A stretch of 64,000 nucleotides of DNA, taken from MWBF01 sp040772005. GTDB lineage: Bacteria > Chloroflexota > Anaerolineae > CG2-30-64-16. The DNA is taken from the NCBI GenBank assembly GCA_040772005.1, contig JAXGYZ010000006.1:246896-310895 (forward strand). The letters are read 5' to 3'. A program made the position numbers and the translations under genes. A model generated the notes under the pieces. That model made no database searches. It had not been told where the DNA came from and was given only the letters and a program-made list of their open reading frames with translations. Below are positions 27,251-36,676 of this stretch, piece after piece. The number at the start of each line of letters is the position of its first letter. The stretch's first letter is position 1.

Positions 27251-28216
27251 GTGACAGCCATCAGCCTGCGCCCGGCCGACCCGGACCGCGATTTCGCTCA
27301 GCTCGCCGCGTGGTTCACCATCCTGGAGGATGATACCAACACGGAGACGAGCCTCAGGGAATACTACGGCAAGGAGCAGGGGCGGATCACGCACCAGGTT
27401 GCGGAGGCCGGGCCTGGCGAACTGCTGGGCTTCTACTGGGCCACCCGCGACTGGGCGCAGCCGGACCTGGCCGCCTGCGTGCTCTACGTCAGCCCGGAGC
27501 AGCGCGGCCGCGGCATAGGGCGCCGGCTTTATGCGGACCTGCTGGCCGCCATGACTGCCGCACAAGTCGGCCGGCTGCGGGTCAGCATCAACGATGCATG
27601 TCCTGAGGACCGCGCCTTTGCTGAGCGTCGCGGCTTTGCCGAGCACTCGCGCTCGATCGCCATGCGCCTGGACCTCGCCGGGTTCGATGACCGGCCGTAC
27701 GATGCGGTCATCGCCCGGCTCCAGGCCGAGGGCTTCGAGTTCACCTCAATGGCCGCGCTGGGCAACACCGAAGAGGCCCAGCGCCGGCTCTACGAGCTCA
27801 ACGAGACCACCAGCATGGAGACACCCGGCACGGATGGCGCCCCCTCCTGGACCTCATTCGAGGACTTCCAGGGCAGCGTGTGCCAGGCCGCCTGGTACCG
27901 GCCCGACGGGCAAATGGTGGTCATCGACACCGCGACGGGCGTCTGGGCTGCCATGAGCGCCATCTCCCGCTTCGACGACTACGCGTACAACCTCCACACC
28001 GGCGTGGACCGGCGCTATCGCGGGCGCAAGCTGGCGCAGGCCGTCAAGGTACTGGCGTTGCGTTACGCCCGCGAGGTGCTCGGCGTTGCCACGGTCCGCA
28101 CCCATCACAACAGCCGGAACGCGCCGATGATCGCCATCGACCGCAAGTTCGGCTACGTCGAGACCGCCGGCAGCGCGCTGCTGGAGAAGGTGCTGACCGC
28201 GCCAGGAGTTCACTGA
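27251..28216 (+). CDS. Two-domain GNAT acetyltransferase
   Basis: A 321-aa protein with two GNAT folds. The first (~5-150) has the acetyl-CoA loop PEQRGRGIGRRLYADLL. The second (~165-320) has DRRYRGRKLAQAVKVLALRY and the late NSRNAPMIAIDRKFGYV motif. The GTG at 27251 is chosen because the acetyltransferase similarity starts directly after it. The frame runs 111 nt further upstream without recognisable content. Substrate unknown; tandem GNATs of this kind include mycothiol synthase-like enzymes. Confidence 0.82.
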   Translation: MTAISLRPADPDRDFAQLAAWFTILEDDTNTETSLREYYGKEQGRITHQVAEAGPGELLGFYWATRDWAQPDLAACVLYVSPEQRGRGIGRRLYADLLAAMTAAQVGRLRVSINDACPEDRAFAERRGFAEHSRSIAMRLDLAGFDDRPYDAVIARLQAEGFEFTSMAALGNTEEAQRRLYELNETTSMETPGTDGAPSWTSFEDFQGSVCQAAWYRPDGQMVVIDTATGVWAAMSAISRFDDYAYNLHTGVDRRYRGRKLAQAVKVLALRYAREVLGVATVRTHHNSRNAPMIAIDRKFGYVETAGSALLEKVLTAPGVH

Positions 28217-28239
28217 CCACAGGGGGCAAGAGGCATCCC

Positions 28240-28818
28240 ATGATCGACCAGCCCATCCTCCATACGCCGCGCCTCCTGCTGCGGCCGTTCACCCTGGCCG
28301 ACGCGGCGGCCGTGCAGCGGCTGGCCGGCGCGCGGGAGATCGCATCCACGACGGCCGTCATCCCGCATCCGTACGAGGACGGCATGGCCGAGGAATGGAT
28401 CAGCACTCACGCGCCCGCGCTGGCGGAAGGCAGGAGCATCACCTACGCCATCACCCTTACGGAGACGGGCGAGCTCTGCGGCGCTATCGGCCTGTCCCTC
28501 ACCCCGGAACACCAGCGCGCAGAGCTGGGCTACTGGGTCGGCGTCCCCTACTGGGGCCGGGGCTACTGCACCGAGGCCGCGCTGGCCGTGCGGGACCTCG
28601 GCTTCCGCGAGCTCGGCTTGCACCGCATCGAAGCCGTCCACCTGACGCGCAACCCCGCATCCGGCCGGGTCATGCAGAAGATCGGCATGCGCCACGAGGG
28701 CACGCTACGGGAGCACATGCTGAAATGGGGTGTGTTCGATCCGGTGGAGTACTACGGCATCCTGCGCAGCGAGTGGGAGGCGAGCGTATCCGGACAGCGA
28801 CAGGAGGAAACCCCATGA
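28240..28818 (+). CDS. RimJ/RimL-type GNAT acetyltransferase
   Basis: A 192-aa protein with the classic RimL opening LHTPRLLLRPFTLADA, the central ELGYWVGVPYWGRGYCTEA acetyl-CoA loop, and the ending NPASGRVMQKIGMRHEG. It probably acetylates a protein N-terminus or small amine. The start is 23 nt after the previous gene, and the stop overlaps the next start as ATGA, so the three genes form one operon. Confidence 0.9.
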   Translation: MIDQPILHTPRLLLRPFTLADAAAVQRLAGAREIASTTAVIPHPYEDGMAEEWISTHAPALAEGRSITYAITLTETGELCGAIGLSLTPEHQRAELGYWVGVPYWGRGYCTEAALAVRDLGFRELGLHRIEAVHLTRNPASGRVMQKIGMRHEGTLREHMLKWGVFDPVEYYGILRSEWEASVSGQRQEETP

Positions 28819-29945
28819 CTGGCACTGCACCGCATGCAGACTACTATCCCCCGCCGGAATCGCAGGGCGGCTGGCGCAGGGCGGATGAACCGGACGCGGC
28901 GCGCACCAGGGCCGGGGTGGACCTGGCGCGGCTTGCAGCCGCGCGCGCATGGAATGTGCAGTTCGGCGTGCCCACCTCGCTGGTCATCATCCGCCGGGGC
29001 TACCTGGTGGCCGAGTGGCACGAGCACGGCGCGGACGCGCGGACGCGCTACAACATCCACTCGTGCAGCAAGTCCTTCACCGGCACGGCGTACGGCATCC
29101 TGTTCGAGATGGCGCGGCGCGGCGAGCTGCCCGGCGACATCGGGCTCGACACGCCGGCTTACGCCCACATCCCGGAGGGCTACCCGCTCAGCGACGGGCG
29201 CAAAGCGCAGATTACGCTGCGCCACCTGCTGTCGATGAGCTCGAACATCCCGGGAGAGGACGCGGGCCTGTACGGCGTGCAAACCGCCGCAGACGTCAAC
29301 CCGTTCGAAGCCGCGCTGGGCCACCAACCGCTCAACCAGACCCGGCGCGGCCCGGCCGGCGACCTCTGGGCCGGTAAGCTCACGGGCGCGCCGGGCACGC
29401 GCTGGGAATACAGCGACCCCGGTTTCGCGCACCTGGCGCTCGCGTTCCGGCACATCGCGGGACAGGAGCTGGCAGCCTTCATGCAGGCGCGCGTCATCGG
29501 CCCCACCGGCATCGAGCGCCTCACCTGGGACGTCATGGGGCTCGACGACAGTCGCACCGGCGTCCATACGATGCCCTTCTCCGGCGTCCACATGACTGCG
29601 CGGGAGCTGGCCCGCTTCGGGTACCTGATGCTGCGCCGCGGCCGGTGGGCGGGCCGCGAGCTTGTTCCCGCGTGGTGGCTGGACCTGTGCACGCGCACAT
29701 CGCAGTCGATGAATCTGCGCTACGGGCTGACTTGGTGGGTCAACACCGCGGGCACGCTCTGGCCCATGGCCCCGCGCGATGCGTTCAGCGCGCTGGGCTA
29801 CAACATGAATATGTGTGCGGTGATCCCCTCGCTCGACCTCGTGGTCGTGCGGACCGGGCTGGGCCCGACCGACAGCGCGGAAAACATCACCCCGCCGCTC
29901 TTCGCCGCGATCATGGAGAGCCTGATAAGCGAAGACGGCGTTTGA
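28815..29945 (+). CDS. Serine hydrolase, beta-lactamase class C/esterase type
   Basis: A 376-aa enzyme of the penicillin-binding-protein-like serine hydrolase family. The nucleophile motif is S-C-S-K (S83 and K86, in HSCSKSFTGTAYG). The second motif Y-S-D-P (about Y199) sits in RWEYSDPGFAHL. No signal peptide is visible, so an intracellular esterase or amidase is more likely than a cell-wall enzyme. It is translationally coupled to the RimL-type gene by a 4-nt overlap. Confidence 0.85.
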   Translation: MTGTAPHADYYPPPESQGGWRRADEPDAARTRAGVDLARLAAARAWNVQFGVPTSLVIIRRGYLVAEWHEHGADARTRYNIHSCSKSFTGTAYGILFEMARRGELPGDIGLDTPAYAHIPEGYPLSDGRKAQITLRHLLSMSSNIPGEDAGLYGVQTAADVNPFEAALGHQPLNQTRRGPAGDLWAGKLTGAPGTRWEYSDPGFAHLALAFRHIAGQELAAFMQARVIGPTGIERLTWDVMGLDDSRTGVHTMPFSGVHMTARELARFGYLMLRRGRWAGRELVPAWWLDLCTRTSQSMNLRYGLTWWVNTAGTLWPMAPRDAFSALGYNMNMCAVIPSLDLVVVRTGLGPTDSAENITPPLFAAIMESLISEDGV

Positions 29946-30252
29946 CATTTCGCCTTCCGGCTGGTATCATCCACCTTCGTTTCGATGTATTGATGGGTAT
30001 GTAAGCATTAATTGTCGATTGGCGGTTGTAATGGTGGTTGTTCCGGCTCAAGCCGCGGCCCTGCATTCCTGGTCGCACGATAGAGATACGTTACGCCAGC
30101 CGCGGTCGACGCGCGCTGGCGTTTTCGCGTGCAGATCCGGCGGCTCGTAAGCCGAAACTTAACCGGACGCTTGTACACTCTGGAACAGACGATGCAACTC
30201 CAAGGCTCGCGCTCGTCGTAGCATTTGCTCCGGCGCGGCACATACGCAGGCT
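29946..30252. other. Gap without a supported gene
   Basis: About 300 nt between the hydrolase and the acyltransferase. Short frames exist on both strands but have no ribosome sites or recognisable motifs. This is where the surface-polysaccharide locus begins, so a promoter for the acyltransferase is expected here but cannot be placed. Confidence 0.4.
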
Positions 30253-31068
30253 ATGGCCGGTTCCCGCAAGGGGACCGGCACGGCGGAGCCTGCCCGGGTG
30301 CCGCGCCGCTCACAATGTCCAGGATCTCAATTGCCGAAATCCGAAGCCGGTCTCGCGCTCTATCTCGGCCGTCAGGCCAGCAGCCTGCCGCGCTACGTGC
30401 TCGAACAACTGCTGTATGCCCTCGCCGGCTGGATTCCGACGGTCATCGGGATCGGCGTCCGGGCGATCCTGTACCGCCTGATCCTGCGCATGGACGGCAT
30501 CGCAGCCATCGAGAGCGGCGTGCGGCTGCGCTTTGCGGACCGCATCCGCCTTGGCCGGAACGTCTATCTGGACCACGGGGTCTACCTGCACGCCTGCCCT
30601 GCGGGCATCGAGATCGGCGACCGCTCCTTCGTCATGCACAACGCGGTGCTGCACGTCTACAACTTCCGGGACCTGCCGCACGCCTTCATCCGCATCGGCC
30701 GCGACAGCCTGATCGGGGAGATGAACGTGCTGCGCGGACAGGGCGGCATCACGGTGGGCGACCGGGTCTATACCGCGCCGCTCGTCCAGATGCTCGCGGT
30801 CAACCACGTCTACGATGACCCATCCCGCCCGATGGTCGACCAGGGCATCACTGCGCAAGGCATCACGGTCGAGGACGACGTCTGGATCGGCGCCGGTGCG
30901 ATCATCACGGACGGCGTGTGCATCGGCCGCGGGGCCGTCGTCGCAGCCGGCGCAGTCGTCACCGCTGACGTGCCGCCCCACACGGTCGTCGGCGGCATTC
31001 CGGCCCGTATCCTGAAACACATCGAGCCCGGCGCCCCCGGCGCGCGCCGCGCTGAGATCCACTATTAA
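30253..31068 (+). CDS. Left-handed beta-helix O-acyltransferase (WcaF/WbbJ-like)
   Basis: The protein is up to 271 aa. After a poorly conserved N-terminus, hexapeptide repeats form a left-handed beta-helix from ~75 onward. The family end motif GITVEDDVWIGAGAIITDGVCI leads to VVGGIPARILKHI. It would transfer an acetyl group to a sugar of a surface polysaccharide. The start is uncertain: ATG 30253 has no good ribosome site, and a TTG at 30331 preceded by AGGATC is an alternative that removes 26 residues. Confidence 0.82.
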   Translation: MAGSRKGTGTAEPARVPRRSQCPGSQLPKSEAGLALYLGRQASSLPRYVLEQLLYALAGWIPTVIGIGVRAILYRLILRMDGIAAIESGVRLRFADRIRLGRNVYLDHGVYLHACPAGIEIGDRSFVMHNAVLHVYNFRDLPHAFIRIGRDSLIGEMNVLRGQGGITVGDRVYTAPLVQMLAVNHVYDDPSRPMVDQGITAQGITVEDDVWIGAGAIITDGVCIGRGAVVAAGAVVTADVPPHTVVGGIPARILKHIEPGAPGARRAEIHY

Positions 31069-31069
31069 T

Positions 31070-31222
31070 AGGACGCTGATTGGACTGATTGAACTGATCT
31101 TGATGATTTCTTTTTAGTCTCTTTTGATCAGTCCAATCAGTTCAATCAGTGTCCCATTCTTGAGCAAAGAAATCATGAAAATCAGTCTAATCAGGGCCAA
31201 CCAAGGGTTGGCACGTGATCAG
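31070..31222. repeat. AATCAG-family repeat with embedded 21-nt mini-hairpin
   Basis: GGACGCTGATTGGACTGATT... is answered by ATCAGTCCAATCAGTTCAAT...GTGTCC, an inverted pair around a T-rich centre (31108-31125). A second part contains ATCAGTCTAATCA, then the mini-hairpin GGGC-CAACC-AAG-GGTTG-GCAC (31194-31214), then GTGATCAGTGTTCC. Related copies occur at 38715-38776 and, inside a gene, at 63011-63092. Confidence 0.7.
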
Positions 31223-31258
31223 TGTTCCATTCCGCCACACCAACTCGAGGACCAGTCC

Positions 31259-32506
31259 ATGAGCACACTTTCTGTCGTAATACCAGCCTATAACGAAGAA
31301 GACGGCATCCAGCCGGTCATGCGCCGCGTCCTCGCGGTCGCCCCTGAGCTGGCCCGGATGGGGATCGAACTCGAGCTCATCGTCGTGGATGACGGCTCGG
31401 CAGACCGGACGGCAGCGCTGGTGGCCGCGGAGCCGGGCGTGCGCCTCCTGTCCCACCGGTACAACGGCGGCTATGGCGCGGCGCTCAAGACCGGGTTCGC
31501 GGCCGCGCGCGGCGAGTGGATCGGGTTCCTCGATGCGGACGGCACTTACCCGCCGGAGCACTTTCCCGCGCTCTGCCGCGCGGGCATCGAGCAGGACGCC
31601 GATATCGTGATCGGCTCCCGCATGGCCGGCGCAGAGAGCCAGATGCCGAAGGTGCGGCGGCTGGGCAATTTCATCTTCGCCAACCTGGTCAGCCTGGTGA
31701 GCGCGCAGCGGATCACCGACTCGGCCAGCGGCATGCGCGTGTTCCGGAAGTCGGTCCTGGAGCGCGTCTATCCGCTGCCCGACGGCTTGAACCTGACGCC
31801 CGTGATGAGCACCCGCGCGCTGCACGAGGGCCTGCGGATGGTCGAGGTCGCCATCCCCTACAGCGAACGTGCGGGCCGCTCGAAGCTGAGCGTCGTCCGC
31901 GATGGGATGCGCTTCGCCCAATCCATCGTCTGGACCGCGCTGACCTACAACCCGGCCCGGCAGCTCGGCATGGCCGGGCTCGTCATGCTCGCCTTCACCG
32001 TCGCGGTGGGCCTCTGGCTGGTCGCGCAGCGCGTGCAGGGTGTCACCGACCTGTCGCCCCTGGGCGTCTTCCTGCTCTTCACCGCGGCCGTGCTGGGCGT
32101 GGCCGGCGTCAGCATCTTTGCGCTCGGCGCGATGTTCAACTACCTGGTCGCGCTCTTCTACAAGCGGCCCATCCGCCAGGGCCTGTTCGGCCAGCCGCTC
32201 TTCCGCGTGCCGCTGGAGCGGCAGTTCGGCTGGATGGGCCTCGTGCTCATCGCAGGGGGCCTCTTCGTCGCGATCGTGACGCTCGTCCTGGGCTCGAACG
32301 GCTGGCCCATGACGCGGCTCTGGTTCTGGCTCCTGCTCGCGGCCATGAGCGCGCTCGTCGGCCTGCAACTCACCATTAGCTGGTTCATCATGCGCGCGCT
32401 CGCCGAGCTCAGCCAGCGCGAGCACCTCGTCGCCGGCGACATGGCCGGCCGCGAGATAACCGAACCTGTTCTTCCATCTTCCATCTTCAATCTTAAATCG
32501 TCCTGA
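31259..32506 (+). CDS. Family 2 glycosyltransferase with C-terminal membrane domain (DPM-like)
   Basis: A 415-aa protein. The GT-A domain (1-240) shows LSVVIPAYNEED, LIVVDDGSADRT and the metal-binding FLDADGTYPPEHF. Four or five transmembrane helices follow (~240-395). By family it transfers a sugar onto polyprenyl phosphate at the cytoplasmic face. The last nine residues (SSIFNLKSS) are encoded by the heptamer repeat at 32471-32500, so the natural C-terminus has been replaced or extended. The ATG at 31259 lies after CTCGAGGACC. Confidence 0.88.
   Translation: MSTLSVVIPAYNEEDGIQPVMRRVLAVAPELARMGIELELIVVDDGSADRTAALVAAEPGVRLLSHRYNGGYGAALKTGFAAARGEWIGFLDADGTYPPEHFPALCRAGIEQDADIVIGSRMAGAESQMPKVRRLGNFIFANLVSLVSAQRITDSASGMRVFRKSVLERVYPLPDGLNLTPVMSTRALHEGLRMVEVAIPYSERAGRSKLSVVRDGMRFAQSIVWTALTYNPARQLGMAGLVMLAFTVAVGLWLVAQRVQGVTDLSPLGVFLLFTAAVLGVAGVSIFALGAMFNYLVALFYKRPIRQGLFGQPLFRVPLERQFGWMGLVLIAGGLFVAIVTLVLGSNGWPMTRLWFWLLLAAMSALVGLQLTISWFIMRALAELSQREHLVAGDMAGREITEPVLPSSIFNLKSS
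32471..32500 (+). repeat. Heptamer repeat (CAATCTT)n at the GT2 3' end
   Basis: CTTCCATCTTCCATCTTCAA plus TCTTAAATCG: four to five heptamers, diverging at third positions. It codes for the C-terminal tail of the glycosyltransferase. Confidence 0.8.
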
Positions 32507-32514
32507 GGTGTTCC

Positions 32515-34221
<1,707 letters not shown>

Positions 34222-34224
34222 TGC

Positions 34225-34460
34225 CCTGCCCGCGAAGCATCCCGAGAAGCATCCTGAGCGGATGGGCGTCGCCGTGCGACGCACGCAGTCGAAGGGGCAT
34301 CCTGAGCGGATGGGCGTCGCCGTGCGACGCACGCAGTCGAAGGGGCATCCTGAGCGGAGTTCCGCCCGCAGTTGGGGCGGAACGCAGTCGAAGGAGCTTC
34401 TTTCCCAGGGGTTGCATCCTTCGACTACGGACTGGCGCCCTCCGCTCAGGATGCTCCGCA
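34225..34460 (+). repeat. CATCCTGAGCGG...GTCGAAGG repeat array (48-nt period)
   Basis: Two exact 48-nt units start at 34249 and 34297, and a diverged third at 34345. Each unit encloses a small hairpin: GGGC-GTCGC-CGT-GCGAC-GCAC (34264-34284, 34312-34332) in the first two and GTTCCGCCC/GGGCGGAAC in the third. An inverted copy (CATCCTTCGACTACGG...CCGCTCAGGATG, ~34425-34453) closes the array. It fills the space between the radical SAM gene and the ligase gene and is open in the + reading frame. Confidence 0.85.
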
Positions 34461-34480
34461 GCTCCCGTACAGGCGTGCCC

Positions 34481-36676
34481 ATGCTGACGCCGCGCGCCGC
34501 CACGGGCAATCCGCTCCTGCGCGAGCTCCTCGGCTACGGCGAGCTCGCGGCCGCGCTGCTCGCGGGAGCCCTGTGGTACCTCTATCCCGGCATCGGCCTG
34601 CGGCCGCTGCTCCTGGTCGCGGTCGTCTGGCTGGTCGGCCTGGCCGGTCACCGGCTCGGCGCGTGGACCTACCGCCTGCGCACGCCCCTCGACCTGCCGC
34701 TGGCGCTCTTCGTGGCAACTGCCGCGGTCGGCCTGTGGGCCGCCTATCATCGCGACTCCGCGACCGCGTACCAGCCCTTCGACAACGCGGTCGGCTGGCA
34801 GAAGCTGGGGCTGATCCTGGCCGCGGTGCTGATTTACTATGCCCTCGCCCACCTGCCCGCGCGGCGCAGCCTCTGGATCGCGGTTGCCGGCATCAGCCTG
34901 GCCGGTGCAGGGGCCGCGCTCTACTTCATGCTCTCGCACGATTTCGCCGCGGGCACCGTGAAGCTCGCGTTCGTGCAGCAGCTCGGCCTGCGCATCCAGG
35001 CCGCGCGGCCCGCGCTGGGCCTGCACCAGTTCGGCCCCAACCAGGTCGGCAGCGTGACCGCAATGGCCTTCCCGCTCGCGCTCCAGCTCGTGCTGGCCGC
35101 GTGGTCGCTGCGCACCGGCGCCGCCGCCAGTCGCATGCTGTTCGCTATTGCCCTGGTCGGGTCGCTGGCGCTGCCGGCGCTGATCGGGTTCGGCCTGCTG
35201 CTGACCGTCTCGCGCGGGGCGTGGCTGGCGCTCGCTGCGGCGCTGTCCGCCTGGGCCGCGGTCTCGCTGGCGGCGCGCGCTGCCGCAGGCTGGAACGCCC
35301 GCCATCCTGAACGGACTCTCCGGCCCGCCGAGCTGCTGGTGATCCCCGCGATCATGGCGCTGCTCCTGCTCCTGCTGGCGCGGCCGCTCGTGGTCTCCTT
35401 CCTGCAGGGCTTCCTCGGGCCGGGCATCAACCGCCTGGAGCTCATGCGCCTGTCGACTCTGCTGATCCGCGACTACCCGTTCACCGGCGTCGGCCTGGGC
35501 ACCTATCCGGTCGTGTTCTCGCTCTATGTGCTGCTCATCCACGTGCCCTTCATCGGCAGCCCGCACAACCTCTACATCGAGCTCGCGGTCGAGCAGGGCA
35601 TCTTCGGCCTGCTCGCGTGGCTCGCCGTCGTCGCGGTCACGTTGGTGCTCGCCTGGCGCGCATGGCGTGTGATGTCACCGGGCACGCAGGTCAGCAATGC
35701 GGCCGCGTTTGAAGGTGGGGGCGCAGCCATCGCGAATACACGAATCGACCCGCGAATAAGCGAATCTGCCCCGGACGGCGAGCCTCATTCGCGTATTCGT
35801 GGCGCGCCCGCCGGCGCATTCGATGATTCGCGAGGGCCGCACCCCGCCGATGCCGCCAATCGACCCGCCGCGACCGGCCTCCCGCTCGGCGGCGCCGCCG
35901 CCATGCTGCTCGTCCTGCTGCTCCACGGCCTCGTCGACGACCCGCTCTACGCCCGCCGCGTTGCCCTGCTGCTCTTCCTGGCCCCCATGGGCCTCATCGT
36001 CGCCGCGTGGCAGTTGAGCCGGACCAGCCCGGAGTCCGACTTCGCGCTTCGCGACCTTCGCGCTTCGCGCACTTCGCCGCCTTCGCGCCTTCGTGTTCCA
36101 GCCCTTCGCGCCTTCGCGGTTCCCGTCCTCGCCCTCGTCCTCATCGTCGCCCTCGTCGCGTTCCGCACCCCGCTGACCGCCGCGTGGCACGCCAACCTGG
36201 GCGCGCTCGCGCAGACCCGTGCGGAGCTGGCCGTCTACGACCCGCAGAACTTCGGCGACCCGACGATCGACGAGGCACGCCGCCGCGTGGACACATCCGA
36301 GGCCGAGGCGCACTTCCGCACTGCGCTGGCGCTCGCGCCCGATCAGCCGGCCGCAGCGACCCGGCTCAGCCTGCTCGCCCGCGCGCGCGGCGATTACGGG
36401 GCCGCGCTCGCCCTGCTGGCGCCGCTGGTCGCAGCGGGCGCCGACGACCGGGTGACGCGCCTCCTCTACGGCGATGCGCTCGTCGCGAACGGCGAGGTGG
36501 CCGCGGCCGCAGCCGTCGTCGACGGCCTGCCCTTTGCGCGTTCCCGCCTGCTCGGCCAGGCATGGGAATACCAGGCGCTGCTTGACGACGCCCAACGCGC
36601 GGCCTGGGCCAACGAGGCCGCCGCCCTCGTGACCGACGACACCGCACCGCCTGTCCCGGAGCTCGGAGCGCCGTGA
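34481..36676 (+). CDS. O-antigen ligase/polymerase-like membrane protein with TPR tail
   Basis: About 731 aa. Ten or more transmembrane helices contain a Wzy_C/WaaL-like signature LGTYPVVFSLYVLLIHVP, then GSPHNLYIELAVEQGIFGLL. A final soluble region (~580-720) has TPR-like AEAHFRTALALAPDQPAAATR. By family it ligates or polymerises undecaprenyl-linked glycans at the outer face. Two repeat elements are inserted in frame (residues ~418-449 and ~519-547). The frame also extends upstream through the 48-nt array; ATG 34481 is chosen as the first start outside the repeat. Confidence 0.8.
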   Translation: MLTPRAATGNPLLRELLGYGELAAALLAGALWYLYPGIGLRPLLLVAVVWLVGLAGHRLGAWTYRLRTPLDLPLALFVATAAVGLWAAYHRDSATAYQPFDNAVGWQKLGLILAAVLIYYALAHLPARRSLWIAVAGISLAGAGAALYFMLSHDFAAGTVKLAFVQQLGLRIQAARPALGLHQFGPNQVGSVTAMAFPLALQLVLAAWSLRTGAAASRMLFAIALVGSLALPALIGFGLLLTVSRGAWLALAAALSAWAAVSLAARAAAGWNARHPERTLRPAELLVIPAIMALLLLLLARPLVVSFLQGFLGPGINRLELMRLSTLLIRDYPFTGVGLGTYPVVFSLYVLLIHVPFIGSPHNLYIELAVEQGIFGLLAWLAVVAVTLVLAWRAWRVMSPGTQVSNAAAFEGGGAAIANTRIDPRISESAPDGEPHSRIRGAPAGAFDDSRGPHPADAANRPAATGLPLGGAAAMLLVLLLHGLVDDPLYARRVALLLFLAPMGLIVAAWQLSRTSPESDFALRDLRASRTSPPSRLRVPALRAFAVPVLALVLIVALVAFRTPLTAAWHANLGALAQTRAELAVYDPQNFGDPTIDEARRRVDTSEAEAHFRTALALAPDQPAAATRLSLLARARGDYGAALALLAPLVAAGADDRVTRLLYGDALVANGEVAAAAAVVDGLPFARSRLLGQAWEYQALLDDAQRAAWANEAAALVTDDTAPPVPELGAP
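35733..35826 (+). repeat. CGAATACACGAAT inverted repeat inside the ligase gene
   Basis: CGAATACACGAATCGACC and CGCGAATAAGCGAATC are answered by ATTCGCGTATTCGTGG, so it can fold back on itself. It lies in a cytoplasmic or periplasmic loop of the ligase and stays open. The same family recurs at 63838-63882, outside genes. Confidence 0.75.
36037..36122 (+). repeat. CTTCGCGCCTTCGTGTTCC-type repeat inside the ligase gene
   Basis: A degenerate tandem of CTTCGCG / CCTTCGCGC steps ending CGTGTTCC and CGCGGTTCC. It codes an Arg/Leu/Ala/Ser-rich stretch between two transmembrane helices. A longer inverted copy sits in the next gene at 37400-37558. Confidence 0.7.
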
